From: Bacteroidales bacterium
GTDB lineage: Bacteria; Bacteroidota; Bacteroidia; Bacteroidales; UBA932
DNA: 53,622 nucleotides
Assembly: GCA_017561765.1 (NCBI GenBank)
Contig: JAFZBM010000066.1
Location: forward strand, 1 to 53,622
Direction: 5' to 3'
The first letter of the stretch is position 1. Each line of letters opens with the position of its first letter. Below the pieces are notes generated by a model that was given only the letters and a program-made list of their open reading frames with translations, made no database searches and was not told the DNA's origin. Position numbers and translations under genes: made by a program. This document shows, piece after piece, positions 25,480 through 33,476 of the stretch.

Positions 25480-26430
25480 ATGAAAATGTCGCATTATCTT
25501 CTTTCCACCCTCCTTGCCCTGACTGTATCCGGATGCGGCAGCAGGCTGCCCGAGCCGGCCGAACCCGAGCCGGTCGTGAGTGACAGCGTGTCCTTACGCA
25601 TCCTGTTCATCGGAAACAGCTTCACCAAGGATGCCGTAGAACATCTCCCGGGCATTCTTTTCGCTGCAGGAATCAAGGACGTCCAGATGGTCCATATGTA
25701 TTATGGCGGACGTACCATTCCTGAATACAACGACGGATGGAGCACCGCCACGGACTATCACTGTTATGTGTGCGACCCCGGCCAGAGGGGCTGGGCCGAT
25801 GTTAGCGGCAAGAGCCTCGCCGCCGTAGCGGCGGACGGCAAATGGGATATCGTAACCATTCAGGAACATACGGGGCGACAGCTGGCCTGGGGCTGGACAA
25901 ATGCCGAACAGACGGCTGTGCAGGGCGTTGTGGGCAAAATAATGGAAGCCCAGAAGGGAGCGGGCGGCTCACCAAAGCTCTACTACATTCTGTCGCAGGC
26001 ATATTCCAACTTGAGCAAGGCGCAGAATGTAACCAAGCCGTTTTCTACGACAGAAGAAATGTGGACTATTATCGCCGCCCAGGGTAAGACGGCCGTAGAG
26101 ACATGTGGTTTCGACGGCGTCATTTCTACCGGAGCGATGCTTCAGAACCTTCGCACGTCCTCGCTTAACAACAGCAACGGCCTTACCCGCGACGGCTATC
26201 ATATGGACCTTGGAATCTCCCGTTACGGGGCCTCATGCACCGTTTTCGAAACTGTCATAGGCCCGTATCACGGCAATATCAAGCTCGACAACAACAGCTA
26301 CCGGTATAACACATCTTCTACTGACGACGGCTCATGGTCGACACCGGTTACCGACGCTACGGCACCCATCGCACTTCAGGCAGCCCGTTATGCCATTGCC
26401 AAGCCTTACGAGGTGACCAGCATGGAATGA
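25480..26430 (+). CDS. DUF4886-type SGNH hydrolase-like lipoprotein
   Basis: 316 residues. Lipobox VSGC (Cys about 19). The first strand and turn, LRILFIGNSFTKDAVEHLP at about 43-61, are the start of the DUF4886 family, which has an SGNH/GDSL-like fold. The Ser in GNS is the likely nucleophile. A histidine-bearing GYHMDLGISRYGAS block near residues 245-258 could supply the catalytic His. SGNH members are mostly esterases that remove acetyl or other acyl groups, often from glycans. Fits a de-acylation step in the same locus. The gene overlaps the next one by four bases (ATGA), so the two are translationally coupled. Confidence 0.75.
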   Translation: MKMSHYLLSTLLALTVSGCGSRLPEPAEPEPVVSDSVSLRILFIGNSFTKDAVEHLPGILFAAGIKDVQMVHMYYGGRTIPEYNDGWSTATDYHCYVCDPGQRGWADVSGKSLAAVAADGKWDIVTIQEHTGRQLAWGWTNAEQTAVQGVVGKIMEAQKGAGGSPKLYYILSQAYSNLSKAQNVTKPFSTTEEMWTIIAAQGKTAVETCGFDGVISTGAMLQNLRTSSLNNSNGLTRDGYHMDLGISRYGASCTVFETVIGPYHGNIKLDNNSYRYNTSSTDDGSWSTPVTDATAPIALQAARYAIAKPYEVTSME

Positions 26431-27719
26431 GAATAATGAGTATGCGCAAATCCTTTTTCATCGTTCTTGCGGGAATTGTCCTTGCCGCTTGCCCCGCCGC
26501 GGCACAGTCAATCAAGGAGGCGGTTTATGCCGACTTCAACCGGGCCGGCGGAGTGTACTACATGTATCCTTTTACCGCGCATGCAGTAACTCCGCCGCCG
26601 AAAGGATATACGCCCGTATATTTGAGCCATTATGGCCGTCACGGAGCGCGTTATCTGTTGAGTCGGACACAGTATGAGCGTAGTGTCGGAGTCCTGGATG
26701 CCGCCCACGATGCCGGGGTGCTGACCGAAGAGGGCGAACGCGTATGGTCAATTGCCTCGGAGTACTACATCACCACTTGCCACAACCGCTTTGGTGACCT
26801 GTCGCCCCTGGGCTGGGAACAACATGTCCGTATCGCAGATGAGGTATACAAGGCCAACAGGGCATTCTTTCGCAAACGCCCTGAAATTCGTGCGGGTGCT
26901 TCCCAGACGCCTCGCAGCATAGTTTCGATGGCGGCATTCTGCCAAGGGCTGCTCAAAGCAGATCCAAAGCTGGAAATCACCCAGTCGGCCGATGTTTATG
27001 ACATGGACGAGATGTGCCCGCATCACGAAACCAATCCCTGGCGCGCCGTGGAGAAGGAGGAAGGCTATTATCAACGGAAGGATCCCTGGGGCACGGATCT
27101 GAAAACTTTTATCGAAAACCGGCTGGATTACCGTGCTATTGTAGCCCGCCTCTTCAAATCACCGGAGTTTTTGAAAGACTACCGCGGCGACAGGGCTTTC
27201 GTAGTGGATTTTTTCAACCTTGTCTTCGACATGCAGTGCACCCCCACGGAGAGCAGCCTGATGGATGTTTTCACACCTGACGAACGCTATGCGCTCTGGG
27301 AGATTGATAATTATATTTACTGGATTGCGAATGCCCCCGCTTCCTCTATGCGGGACCTGCCATCGCTGTTCCACATTATGGACGATGCAGACAGCGCTCT
27401 CGCGAAAGGGGGACCGGCTGTGCACCTGCGTTTCGGTCACGACACGGTCTTCCTCTTCCTGATTTCCGCTTTTGGAGCCGACGGCTTCGACATTGTTCCC
27501 GACAGCGCCGACGGCATATCTGCCACATGGTATAACTTCCGTTCACCTATGGCGGCGACTCTTTACTTGCTGTTCTGCAAGAACCGAAAAGGGGACGTTA
27601 TTTTCAAGCTCGTGATAAACGGCGATGAAGCGACTCTCCCGCTGGAGCCCGTGAAGGGGCCGTGGTACCGTTGGGAAGACCTCAAGGCCCTTGTTTCAGG
27701 ACGCTTTCAAAGGCCATAA
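26427..27719 (+). CDS. Secreted histidine acid phosphatase (phytase/MINPP-like)
   Basis: 430 residues from the ATG at 26427, which overlaps the preceding stop as ATGA. ATGs at 26436 and 26442 are also possible and leave the same signal peptide (about 7-27, ending AAAQ). The catalytic motif RHGAR is at residues 71-75, with H72 as the phosphate-accepting nucleophile. The proton donor pair HD is at 338-339 (FGHDTVF). This matches histidine phosphatase clade 2 (acid phosphatases, phytases, inositol polyphosphate phosphatases), which release phosphate from monoesters in the periplasm or outside. In this locus it could remove the phosphate exposed by the phosphodiester glycosidase, an inference from context. 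No close downstream partner gene. Confidence 0.88.
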   Translation: MRIMSMRKSFFIVLAGIVLAACPAAAQSIKEAVYADFNRAGGVYYMYPFTAHAVTPPPKGYTPVYLSHYGRHGARYLLSRTQYERSVGVLDAAHDAGVLTEEGERVWSIASEYYITTCHNRFGDLSPLGWEQHVRIADEVYKANRAFFRKRPEIRAGASQTPRSIVSMAAFCQGLLKADPKLEITQSADVYDMDEMCPHHETNPWRAVEKEEGYYQRKDPWGTDLKTFIENRLDYRAIVARLFKSPEFLKDYRGDRAFVVDFFNLVFDMQCTPTESSLMDVFTPDERYALWEIDNYIYWIANAPASSMRDLPSLFHIMDDADSALAKGGPAVHLRFGHDTVFLFLISAFGADGFDIVPDSADGISATWYNFRSPMAATLYLLFCKNRKGDVIFKLVINGDEATLPLEPVKGPWYRWEDLKALVSGRFQRP

Positions 27720-27794
27720 GGATCTAGGTGTCCGGACCTTTTCGTTCTCTCTTTGTTCAATTGTTTGCCGCCAGGGTCATTTTCGCGCGGGAGT

Positions 27795-27826
27795 TTTGCA
27801 GACTAACCCGGGATTTGTTATGTTTG
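27795..27826 (+). promoter_or_regulatory. Promoter-like element without a downstream gene
   Basis: TTTG at 27795-27798, a 20-base spacer, then TATGTTTG at 27819-27826, a good match to the Bacteroides promoter. It would start a transcript near 27830, which begins with a short hairpin (GTGATT ... AATCAC). No credible coding sequence follows for about 770 bases. It may serve an RNA or be a leftover of a lost gene. Confidence 0.4.
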
Positions 27827-28063
27827 CAACAAGCTGTGATTGCAAGTGAAAAATCACCTGGTTCACGCAGCTGGTCCAGAAACAGTACGATACCCTCGAC
27901 TGCGCCAGGCGCGGGCTAATTGACCGAACCTGATGCAGTCATACCCCTTATGCGCCGTTCCTTGCACATCGACTGTGTCAGGTGAAATTCCACTAGCGAT
28001 ACGGTCTGTACTGGATTCTTTCTGCGGAGAATGATTTCGGCGTGTTTTATTCGGCATATCACT

Positions 28064-28091
28064 ACCTTATTGAAACGCGTTCCAATAAGGT
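28064..28091. repeat. 28-base near-perfect palindrome
   Basis: ACCTTATTG and CAATAAGGT flank a core containing AACGCGTT; only one symmetric pair (28073/28082) fails to match. It abuts a second inverted repeat, TAACCAT (28091-28097) and ATGGTTA (28115-28121), with an AT-rich middle. It could be a binding site for a dimeric protein, a hairpin, or a recombination site. Confidence 0.6.
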
Positions 28092-28189
28092 AACCATAAA
28101 TATCAATATATTAAATGGTTAGATGGTGTTTCGCCAACCGAAAATGTCCATTGTACCGTTTTTTTCGCCGAGATTTCAATCACCGCCAT

Positions 28190-28223
28190 TTACAAAAAGA
28201 GAAAAGGAGAGCCGAAGCTCTCC
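28190..28223 (-). terminator. Intrinsic terminator, minus strand
   Basis: On the minus strand GGAGAGC-TTCG-GCTCTCC (28223-28206) has the very stable UUCG tetraloop and is followed by a T-rich run (28205-28192). It would end a minus-strand transcript that comes from the promoter at 28470-28500 when the first terminator is passed. Confidence 0.75.
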
Positions 28224-28397
28224 CCGGGCCGCAGGGACGGACTTTCACTGGCTTACCATTCTGAATCCGAGTGTACGAACTCACGCGGGCAAGGCAGGGC
28301 ATCGTGACTTCAACTTGAAGCTTCGTGCCAGCGGGAATAAAGCCGTTTCTTTTCATTTGATGTTCTTTAAGCTTGTGAAACGCTTTCCGGCGGGTTG

Positions 28398-28466
28398 AAA
28401 AAAAAAGCATCTCACTCGGAATGGGATGCCTTGTATAAGCTTAAAGAACGTCATTTCCCAATGACA
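28398..28466 (-). ncRNA. Candidate small RNA or attenuated leader, about 70 nt
   Basis: A well-formed promoter lies directly upstream on the minus strand. The predicted RNA starts with a hairpin (GTCATT-GGGA-AATGAC, 28465-28450). It then has the sequence GTTCTTTAAGCTT (28449-28437) and ends in a terminator hairpin (8 pairs, 28429-28407) followed by nine T (28406-28398). The 13-base segment is exactly complementary to AAGCTTAAAGAAC in the same strand at 28374-28362, just before a possible start codon at 28356. The element could be a stand-alone small RNA or an attenuator whose read-through product masks the next start. No protein homology used. Confidence 0.5.
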
Positions 28467-28469
28467 ATG

Positions 28470-28500
28470 CAAAGATACGAATCAAATCTTATTCTGCAAA
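28470..28500 (-). promoter_or_regulatory. Bacteroidales-type promoter, minus strand, driving the candidate small RNA
   Basis: On the minus strand TTTG (28500-28497), a 19-base spacer and TATCTTTG (28477-28470) match the Bacteroides consensus exactly. Expected transcription start near 28465. Confidence 0.65.
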
Positions 28501-28597
28501 TAAAACTTGCGAGAATGTCGTTCGCCTTATTTGCGCCGTCCACAAATCAGCTAAAAACCTCATATATAATAGATTAACAGAGAACGATATACGGAAT

Positions 28598-28834
28598 ATG
28601 GTTTCCAGGGCGGTTAAGGCCGCTGCTACGCAGATAAGCGCCGAAGAGCTGTTTGCCCCCGTATCTGAAGGCGGAATGAACTACCGCAAGGCGTTCCTCC
28701 GCCCTCCCTACCCCAACGGCTACACCGATGAAGACTTCGACGAAGGCCACGAGTGGTGGGGCACACTCTGCCTGACCGTACTAGACAGAACACTGGACCG
28801 AATTGTCGTGATAATGGCCTCTGCCACTGACTGA
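28598..28834 (+). CDS. Small orphan reading frame, possibly a gene remnant
   Basis: 78 codons. The protein contains NYRKAFLRPPYPNGYTDEDFDEGHEWWGT in its middle, and codon use looks like that of neighbouring genes, unlike the surrounding non-coding stretch. There is no signal peptide and I recognise no family. It could be a small real protein or a remnant of a larger gene joined by deletion. It ends about 110 bases before the large lipoprotein gene at 28944. Low confidence. Confidence 0.35.
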   Translation: MVSRAVKAAATQISAEELFAPVSEGGMNYRKAFLRPPYPNGYTDEDFDEGHEWWGTLCLTVLDRTLDRIVVIMASATD

Positions 28835-28943
28835 ATAGGTTCTGTTACAATTTATTTGTAAATTTGTAGCACCTGTTTATTGATAATGGAACAAGCACAA
28901 TGCTTTTGTACGGTATATTTGTGTAACACCAAAACAATCCTTT

Positions 28944-31619
28944 ATGAAATTGTTCCGTTATTTCAGAGTTCTGGCGCTTGCACTCTTTGCTACTTTAGCG
29001 ATTGTGGCTTGTGAAGATATTTTCGGCGGCCCCGACGATCCATACACTCCTTCAGACTCCGGCAGCAATGCTATCGGCACCAATTATAGCAATTCGGAAA
29101 CCTTCCAGTCAGACTTGAACGCGCTCGTAACCTACGCGCTTGACCTAAGGGCCATGCGCTGGGCCTATTTCAACGCCGTGTCCAAAAACTTCACCACAGG
29201 ACAGGCCTTCAGCTCCACGCTTGATGACATAGACGGTGATTTCGGTACCGCCGGCGCCGGGCAGTTCGACAAAGTAGTGTCTCACATCCTCGAAAATGCC
29301 GACTCGTACGAGGCCGCACTTCAGCGTTTCGAGGAATCTGGCGTCCTTATGACACCCACAACTAAAGGCTTCAAATCGGATATTGCCGAATTTATGATGG
29401 GTCTGAAAAAGGCCCAGACCATGGGCCGCCAGTCTGTCATGGCAATCATCGAAAAGGGCGGCTGGTCAAGAAACAAAAACAAATTGGAGAGCCTCTACAA
29501 CCAGCTTCCGGAGTCGCTTACACGTGACTGCAGCGGTTATGCAGACTTTTGGAACAAATTCAGCAAGGGCGAGCTTGATTCCCGCGCCAACCAGGTCCAC
29601 GTCAACCTCTATAATATGGATCCTATGGAATACGGCGAAAGGGCAAGGATACTTGGTGTGACACCCGGCCGAAACATTGCCATTGCCGGAACTGACCTGA
29701 TAAGCAAGGGATACAGCGTGGTGCTTGATGCATGCCCGTTTGCGGATGCGGTAAGCTACGGAAAGGATGCCTTCAACGCCGTGGACGCTACGGAAAAGCT
29801 CTTTACGGAAGGAAATGTAGCAGGATTCGTGCAGAATGCTATAAATAATGCAATTAACTACGGCCGCGACATAGACAAAATCCTGGATAAGATGAACAAG
29901 AACGCCGTAATCTATTGGACTGCGGCAGACAACTTCTGGGATTCCTACGGCAAAGACATAGTTTCAATCATCAACAACGACGTTTTGTTCTCCAATGCCT
30001 TGGATGAAGCTCTGTTCCCCGAGCCCAGTACACTGATCCCCAATATTGTCAAGACCAAAGACGTCAACGGGAAGGATATCAACCTCCTGATAATGGTCGA
30101 TGATGCCACCGGCCAGATGACAATAGGCTATGTGCTTGACAAGGACGGAAATATTGTCGTCGACCCTAAGCTCCCCGGCGTCAAGCATATAACAGTGGTC
30201 AACAAGAACACCGGCAAACGTGTCACCAAACCGGTCACCGTTTCCAAAGACAAACCCACCAACGTAAAGATAAATTACGACGAGGAGTCTCTGGAAGAGA
30301 ATCCTTCCGACGGATACATAGAGATGAGGCCGGCCAAGCTGGAGATTCCCGCGTCGGGAGGGGAAAACTGGCAGGCGGTGATAGTGAGCAATTACCTCTA
30401 TTATGCTATAGACAATGCCAAATCTACCGACGATTGGATAAAGGCGCGCGTGGCAAAGGACAACAATCTGGTCTATCTTAATGTTTCTGCCAATGACTCT
30501 TACGAGAAACGTACAGGGAAAGTGACGGTAAATGCCGTCAACTCCAAGGGTAAGAAGCTGAATTCCACGGTCCTTACTGTCGTGCAGGAGGGCAAACTTA
30601 ATACGGATGCCTGGATTTCCGCGGAACCGTCCACTCTTGAGTTTACAACTGACGGGGGCACGCAGGAGACCGTATTCAGCTGGAGTGATGGGCTTAAGCA
30701 CGTATCCGCCATTGCAGGAACTTCACTTGACGGATGGGCCGATTATGACTGGATTTCAACGGACAGTGAGTTGAAAATGACAATCACTGTGAATCCAAAC
30801 AACACGGGCGAAGACCGGTCAGGCACAATTACCGTTTACGCCGGTTTTACCAAGGATGATATTGAAAAAGCCAAGGCCGGTAATCTGGATCCTTCGCGCG
30901 CCGCCAAAACCACCATCCTGGTAAAACAGCCGGCCGCAGGAGGACAAGGTGACGCTCCTATCTTTGATTTCACCCAGTGTCAGATAATTGCAAACTTTTA
31001 CGGGAGCATCAAGCGAAGCTACAGTTACGGTGGCAGTGACACTATTGAATCAACTGGAATATCGTATGAAGGAGAGTATTATTCAAAAGAGTATATGACA
31101 AACGCCATAAACGCAGATACTTACCATAGGAATATCAATTTCCGCACATACTCTGTAAGTACGACGAAATCGGGTAGCTATTATATAGTAAAAGCAGATG
31201 TTGACTATGATTATGAGTATTCAAAGGACGGTACTTTCTACAAGGCTGGCCGCGAAGCCCATATTATAATTAAACTCAAACCTTCTGACGCGTCTGACAT
31301 TCAGTCTTACAAAGTTGTGTCCTGCTCCTGGCAGGGAAAGACGTTTAATGACGGCTACAAGGAAAAAGAAGAGTTTGATTTTGAGGTAGAAACAGAGATT
31401 CCATATACGAGAATTGATTATTGTTCTCATCAGTATTGGGGAAGAACCAATGCTTATCTTTTCGAATTGAACGGTTCGCAAGTGCCAAAGAATTGCCTGA
31501 AAAAATACAGGTTCAGAAAGTATTATAATGATTCTTGGGCCGAAGATACTGTCAGCAGCATCTCTACAAACCAGAACAACCGGGTGCAGATTGGATTATA
31601 CTTTAAGGACGGCGAATAA
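28944..31619 (+). CDS. Large lipoprotein with helical N-region, two BACON-like domains and a unique C-terminal domain
   Basis: 891 residues. Lipobox IVAC (Cys about 23) followed by ED. Residues about 40-460 are largely helical and unlike any family I can name. Two BACON-like domains follow: about 465-555 (LEIPASGGENWQAVIVSN ... VLTVVQEG) and 555-670 (WISAEPSTLEFTTDGG ... TTILVKQP). Residues about 675-891 form a beta-rich domain that I do not recognise; DNA composition becomes more AT-rich there. A TATATTTG (28914-28921) could be the -7 element, without a clear -33. The stop codon is immediately followed by the GTG start of the second kelch-TM-AraC regulator, so the pair should be co-expressed. 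Confidence 0.7.
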   Translation: MKLFRYFRVLALALFATLAIVACEDIFGGPDDPYTPSDSGSNAIGTNYSNSETFQSDLNALVTYALDLRAMRWAYFNAVSKNFTTGQAFSSTLDDIDGDFGTAGAGQFDKVVSHILENADSYEAALQRFEESGVLMTPTTKGFKSDIAEFMMGLKKAQTMGRQSVMAIIEKGGWSRNKNKLESLYNQLPESLTRDCSGYADFWNKFSKGELDSRANQVHVNLYNMDPMEYGERARILGVTPGRNIAIAGTDLISKGYSVVLDACPFADAVSYGKDAFNAVDATEKLFTEGNVAGFVQNAINNAINYGRDIDKILDKMNKNAVIYWTAADNFWDSYGKDIVSIINNDVLFSNALDEALFPEPSTLIPNIVKTKDVNGKDINLLIMVDDATGQMTIGYVLDKDGNIVVDPKLPGVKHITVVNKNTGKRVTKPVTVSKDKPTNVKINYDEESLEENPSDGYIEMRPAKLEIPASGGENWQAVIVSNYLYYAIDNAKSTDDWIKARVAKDNNLVYLNVSANDSYEKRTGKVTVNAVNSKGKKLNSTVLTVVQEGKLNTDAWISAEPSTLEFTTDGGTQETVFSWSDGLKHVSAIAGTSLDGWADYDWISTDSELKMTITVNPNNTGEDRSGTITVYAGFTKDDIEKAKAGNLDPSRAAKTTILVKQPAAGGQGDAPIFDFTQCQIIANFYGSIKRSYSYGGSDTIESTGISYEGEYYSKEYMTNAINADTYHRNINFRTYSVSTTKSGSYYIVKADVDYDYEYSKDGTFYKAGREAHIIIKLKPSDASDIQSYKVVSCSWQGKTFNDGYKEKEEFDFEVETEIPYTRIDYCSHQYWGRTNAYLFELNGSQVPKNCLKKYRFRKYYNDSWAEDTVSSISTNQNNRVQIGLYFKDGE

Positions 31620-33245
31620 GTGACACTCCTTTCGATAATAACCACGGCTATTCTGCTTGTCTCGGCCCCGCAGTTCCAGAAGATTTCCTTCGAGAGACTG
31701 CCGGAGCTGCAGACGCCGCGCGGCGTAGGTCAGCCGGTGCTGCTTGGCGACGAGGTAACGGTCTTCGGAGGCCATACCACGGGCTACAAGCCCGCAGAGA
31801 CGGCAGAATACTACCGGGCCGGTGCCTGGCACAGCATCCAGATGACCTGGCCCCACGACGGCGGATGCGTTGCCGTGATGCCCGACGGAAAGGTCTTCCT
31901 CGCAGGCGGCAACGCCGAGCCCTTCGGCATAGGGCAGAGCTGGGGGGCGGAAATCTACGACCCCGCCGGCCACAGCTTTGCCCCCATCGGCATAATGGAC
32001 CGCAAACGCAGCCTTCTCAATGCGGTGGCGCTGCCGGACGGGCGGATGCTGATTGCCGGCAACTGGGGCGGGGCCGACGGCATCGAGGCATATACTCCCG
32101 GAGGAGGTTTTACGGCCCTGGCGCCACTGGACCCCGGCCTCTGCTATCCATACATACTCTGCAGCACCGGAGATGACGCCATCGTCTTCAGCCCGATGGA
32201 TTCGAAAGGGAAGCCCGCGGGACCGTTCGTCCAGCATCTTGAGGGTACAGCCACAGAAGTGCCGCTTCTTGAGGAATGGGAGCCTATTTTCAATTACACC
32301 ACCTCCGACGAAGAGCAGAAAATAGCCGACTTCACCTATCTCCTCCTCGCTAACCGGCGTGAAGGCACAGGAACGGCAATCCTAAAGGTCTCCGGAGACG
32401 AGTTTTCCATCCTGGACCTGGAAGAGCCGCTTCCGGCAGAAGGGCCTCAAGGAGAGCCGGTGTTCTGGTGCGTCGGACCTCAGATAGACCGCGCCGGACG
32501 CCTCGCCTGGATACAGGGCTGCGACGTACAGGGGCGCATCTTCTTTGCACGGGTCGATTATAATGCAACCCTGGACGGCGGCAAGGCGTCGGTGCAACTC
32601 TATTACGCCGAGACACCGGAGGGCTTCCCCTACGGCAAGGCATTACTCCTGCCTGGCGGAAGGTTCTTCCTTGCAGGCGGCGTCTGTCAGGTTCCGGGCG
32701 AAAGCACCATCGTGAACGACAATTTCAACGTCTTATCCTCGGTATATCTCTTCCATACCGAGGAGCCCCGGAAGGGAGGCGTTCCGCTTTGGGCGATAAT
32801 CGCCTGCGTGCTGCTGGTCTGCGCTGTAATTACGCTGACAGCCTTCCTTATGCGCAATAAAAAGGATTCGGACCAGGTTCAGGAGGGGCAGCCGGAACAA
32901 GCCGGTATGCTCAATGCCGACCTCATGGCGGAAATGTCCCGCCTGATTGAAGAAAAAGAGTTGTTCTTGCGCAAAGACATACGTGTAGCGGACATCGCCA
33001 AGGAACTCGCCACCAACCGCACCTACATGACCATCTTGGTAAAGAATCTCACCGGCTTCGGCTTCTCCGACCTCATAAACGGTTACCGCATCCGCTACGC
33101 CAAACAGCTTATGCTCGAACACCCCGACATGGTGCATGCAGACGTAGCTATTGCCTCCGGCTTCGCATCCAGAACAGCCTTCCTCCGCACCTTCAAGGCC
33201 AAGACCGGCCAGACGCCCTCAGAGTGGAAACAATCGCATTCCTGA
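31620..33245 (+). CDS. Kelch-like propeller, one TM segment and AraC-type DNA-binding domain: one-component membrane regulator (copy 2)
   Basis: 541 residues. The start is GTG directly after the preceding TAA (TAAGTG), giving a short hydrophobic signal (residues 2-15) without lipobox. Residues about 25-380 are the kelch-like propeller with GGHTTG, MPDGKVFLAGG, EPFGIGQSWGAEIYDP and MLIAGNWGG, nearly the same order of motifs as in the regulator at 5551-7209. The membrane segment is about 386-410 (PLWAIIACVLLVCAVITLT), followed by RNKK. The AraC-type domain is about 425-541 (VADIAKELATNRTYM; VAIASGFASRTAFLRTFK; GQTPSEW). It should sense something outside the inner membrane and act on DNA directly. 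Both copies follow a BACON lipoprotein operon and both lie beside the SusCD locus. Confidence 0.87.
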   Translation: MTLLSIITTAILLVSAPQFQKISFERLPELQTPRGVGQPVLLGDEVTVFGGHTTGYKPAETAEYYRAGAWHSIQMTWPHDGGCVAVMPDGKVFLAGGNAEPFGIGQSWGAEIYDPAGHSFAPIGIMDRKRSLLNAVALPDGRMLIAGNWGGADGIEAYTPGGGFTALAPLDPGLCYPYILCSTGDDAIVFSPMDSKGKPAGPFVQHLEGTATEVPLLEEWEPIFNYTTSDEEQKIADFTYLLLANRREGTGTAILKVSGDEFSILDLEEPLPAEGPQGEPVFWCVGPQIDRAGRLAWIQGCDVQGRIFFARVDYNATLDGGKASVQLYYAETPEGFPYGKALLLPGGRFFLAGGVCQVPGESTIVNDNFNVLSSVYLFHTEEPRKGGVPLWAIIACVLLVCAVITLTAFLMRNKKDSDQVQEGQPEQAGMLNADLMAEMSRLIEEKELFLRKDIRVADIAKELATNRTYMTILVKNLTGFGFSDLINGYRIRYAKQLMLEHPDMVHADVAIASGFASRTAFLRTFKAKTGQTPSEWKQSHS

Positions 33246-33346
33246 TGTAGTCTTTTACTTGGTTTACACAACAGGAGCATAACCATCATTGTTTTTTTGC
33301 TCTCGCGACAGTAGAACGAGATAATTGCAATGTTTCGGGTCATAAA

Positions 33347-33384
33347 ATGCGACCAGTTTTTGGGTTAAATATGGTTGGTCGCAT
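33347..33384. repeat. Inverted repeat in the intergenic region before tRNA-Met
   Basis: ATGCGACCA (33347-33355) and TGGTCGCAT (33376-33384) form a perfect nine-base stem with a 20-base loop; GGTCGCA occurs once more at 33389-33395. The area (33246-33476) contains no gene. It could be a terminator-like hairpin for the regulator gene or a regulatory site; there is no T-run. Confidence 0.45.
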
Positions 33385-33476
33385 ATAAGGTCGCAGATTT
33401 TCCGCCGTTATAGCCTCCGCCGAAGAACTCCAGCCGACAGAACAAAACAAGCTAAAACATTGATATATAAAACGAT

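Larger units (their letters stand above)
27720..28597. other. Stretch without convincing protein genes
   Basis: About 880 bases with only short open frames on both strands, none with a recognisable protein or typical start context. The stretch does hold a plus-strand promoter-like site (27795), a 28-base palindrome (28064) next to another inverted repeat, and on the minus strand a promoter (28470), a candidate small RNA, and a second intrinsic terminator (28190-28223). A 58-codon minus-strand frame from 28356 to 28180 runs through the second terminator, so it is more likely non-coding than a gene. Confidence 0.5.

Noticed and set aside
28071..28084. LacI/CcpA-type operator reading of the palindrome
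   Set aside because: The centre is GC where that family needs CG, and one further position differs from the cre-type pattern.
28064..28091. Reading the 28-base palindrome as a chromosome dif site
   Set aside because: Arm lengths fit, but the arms do not contain the TTATGTTAAAT-like sequence typical of XerD binding sites.
28180..28356. 58-codon minus-strand frame in the candidate RNA region
   Set aside because: Its stop codon lies beyond a strong UUCG terminator, so the transcript would usually end before it. No family seen. Kept only as part of the RNA discussion.
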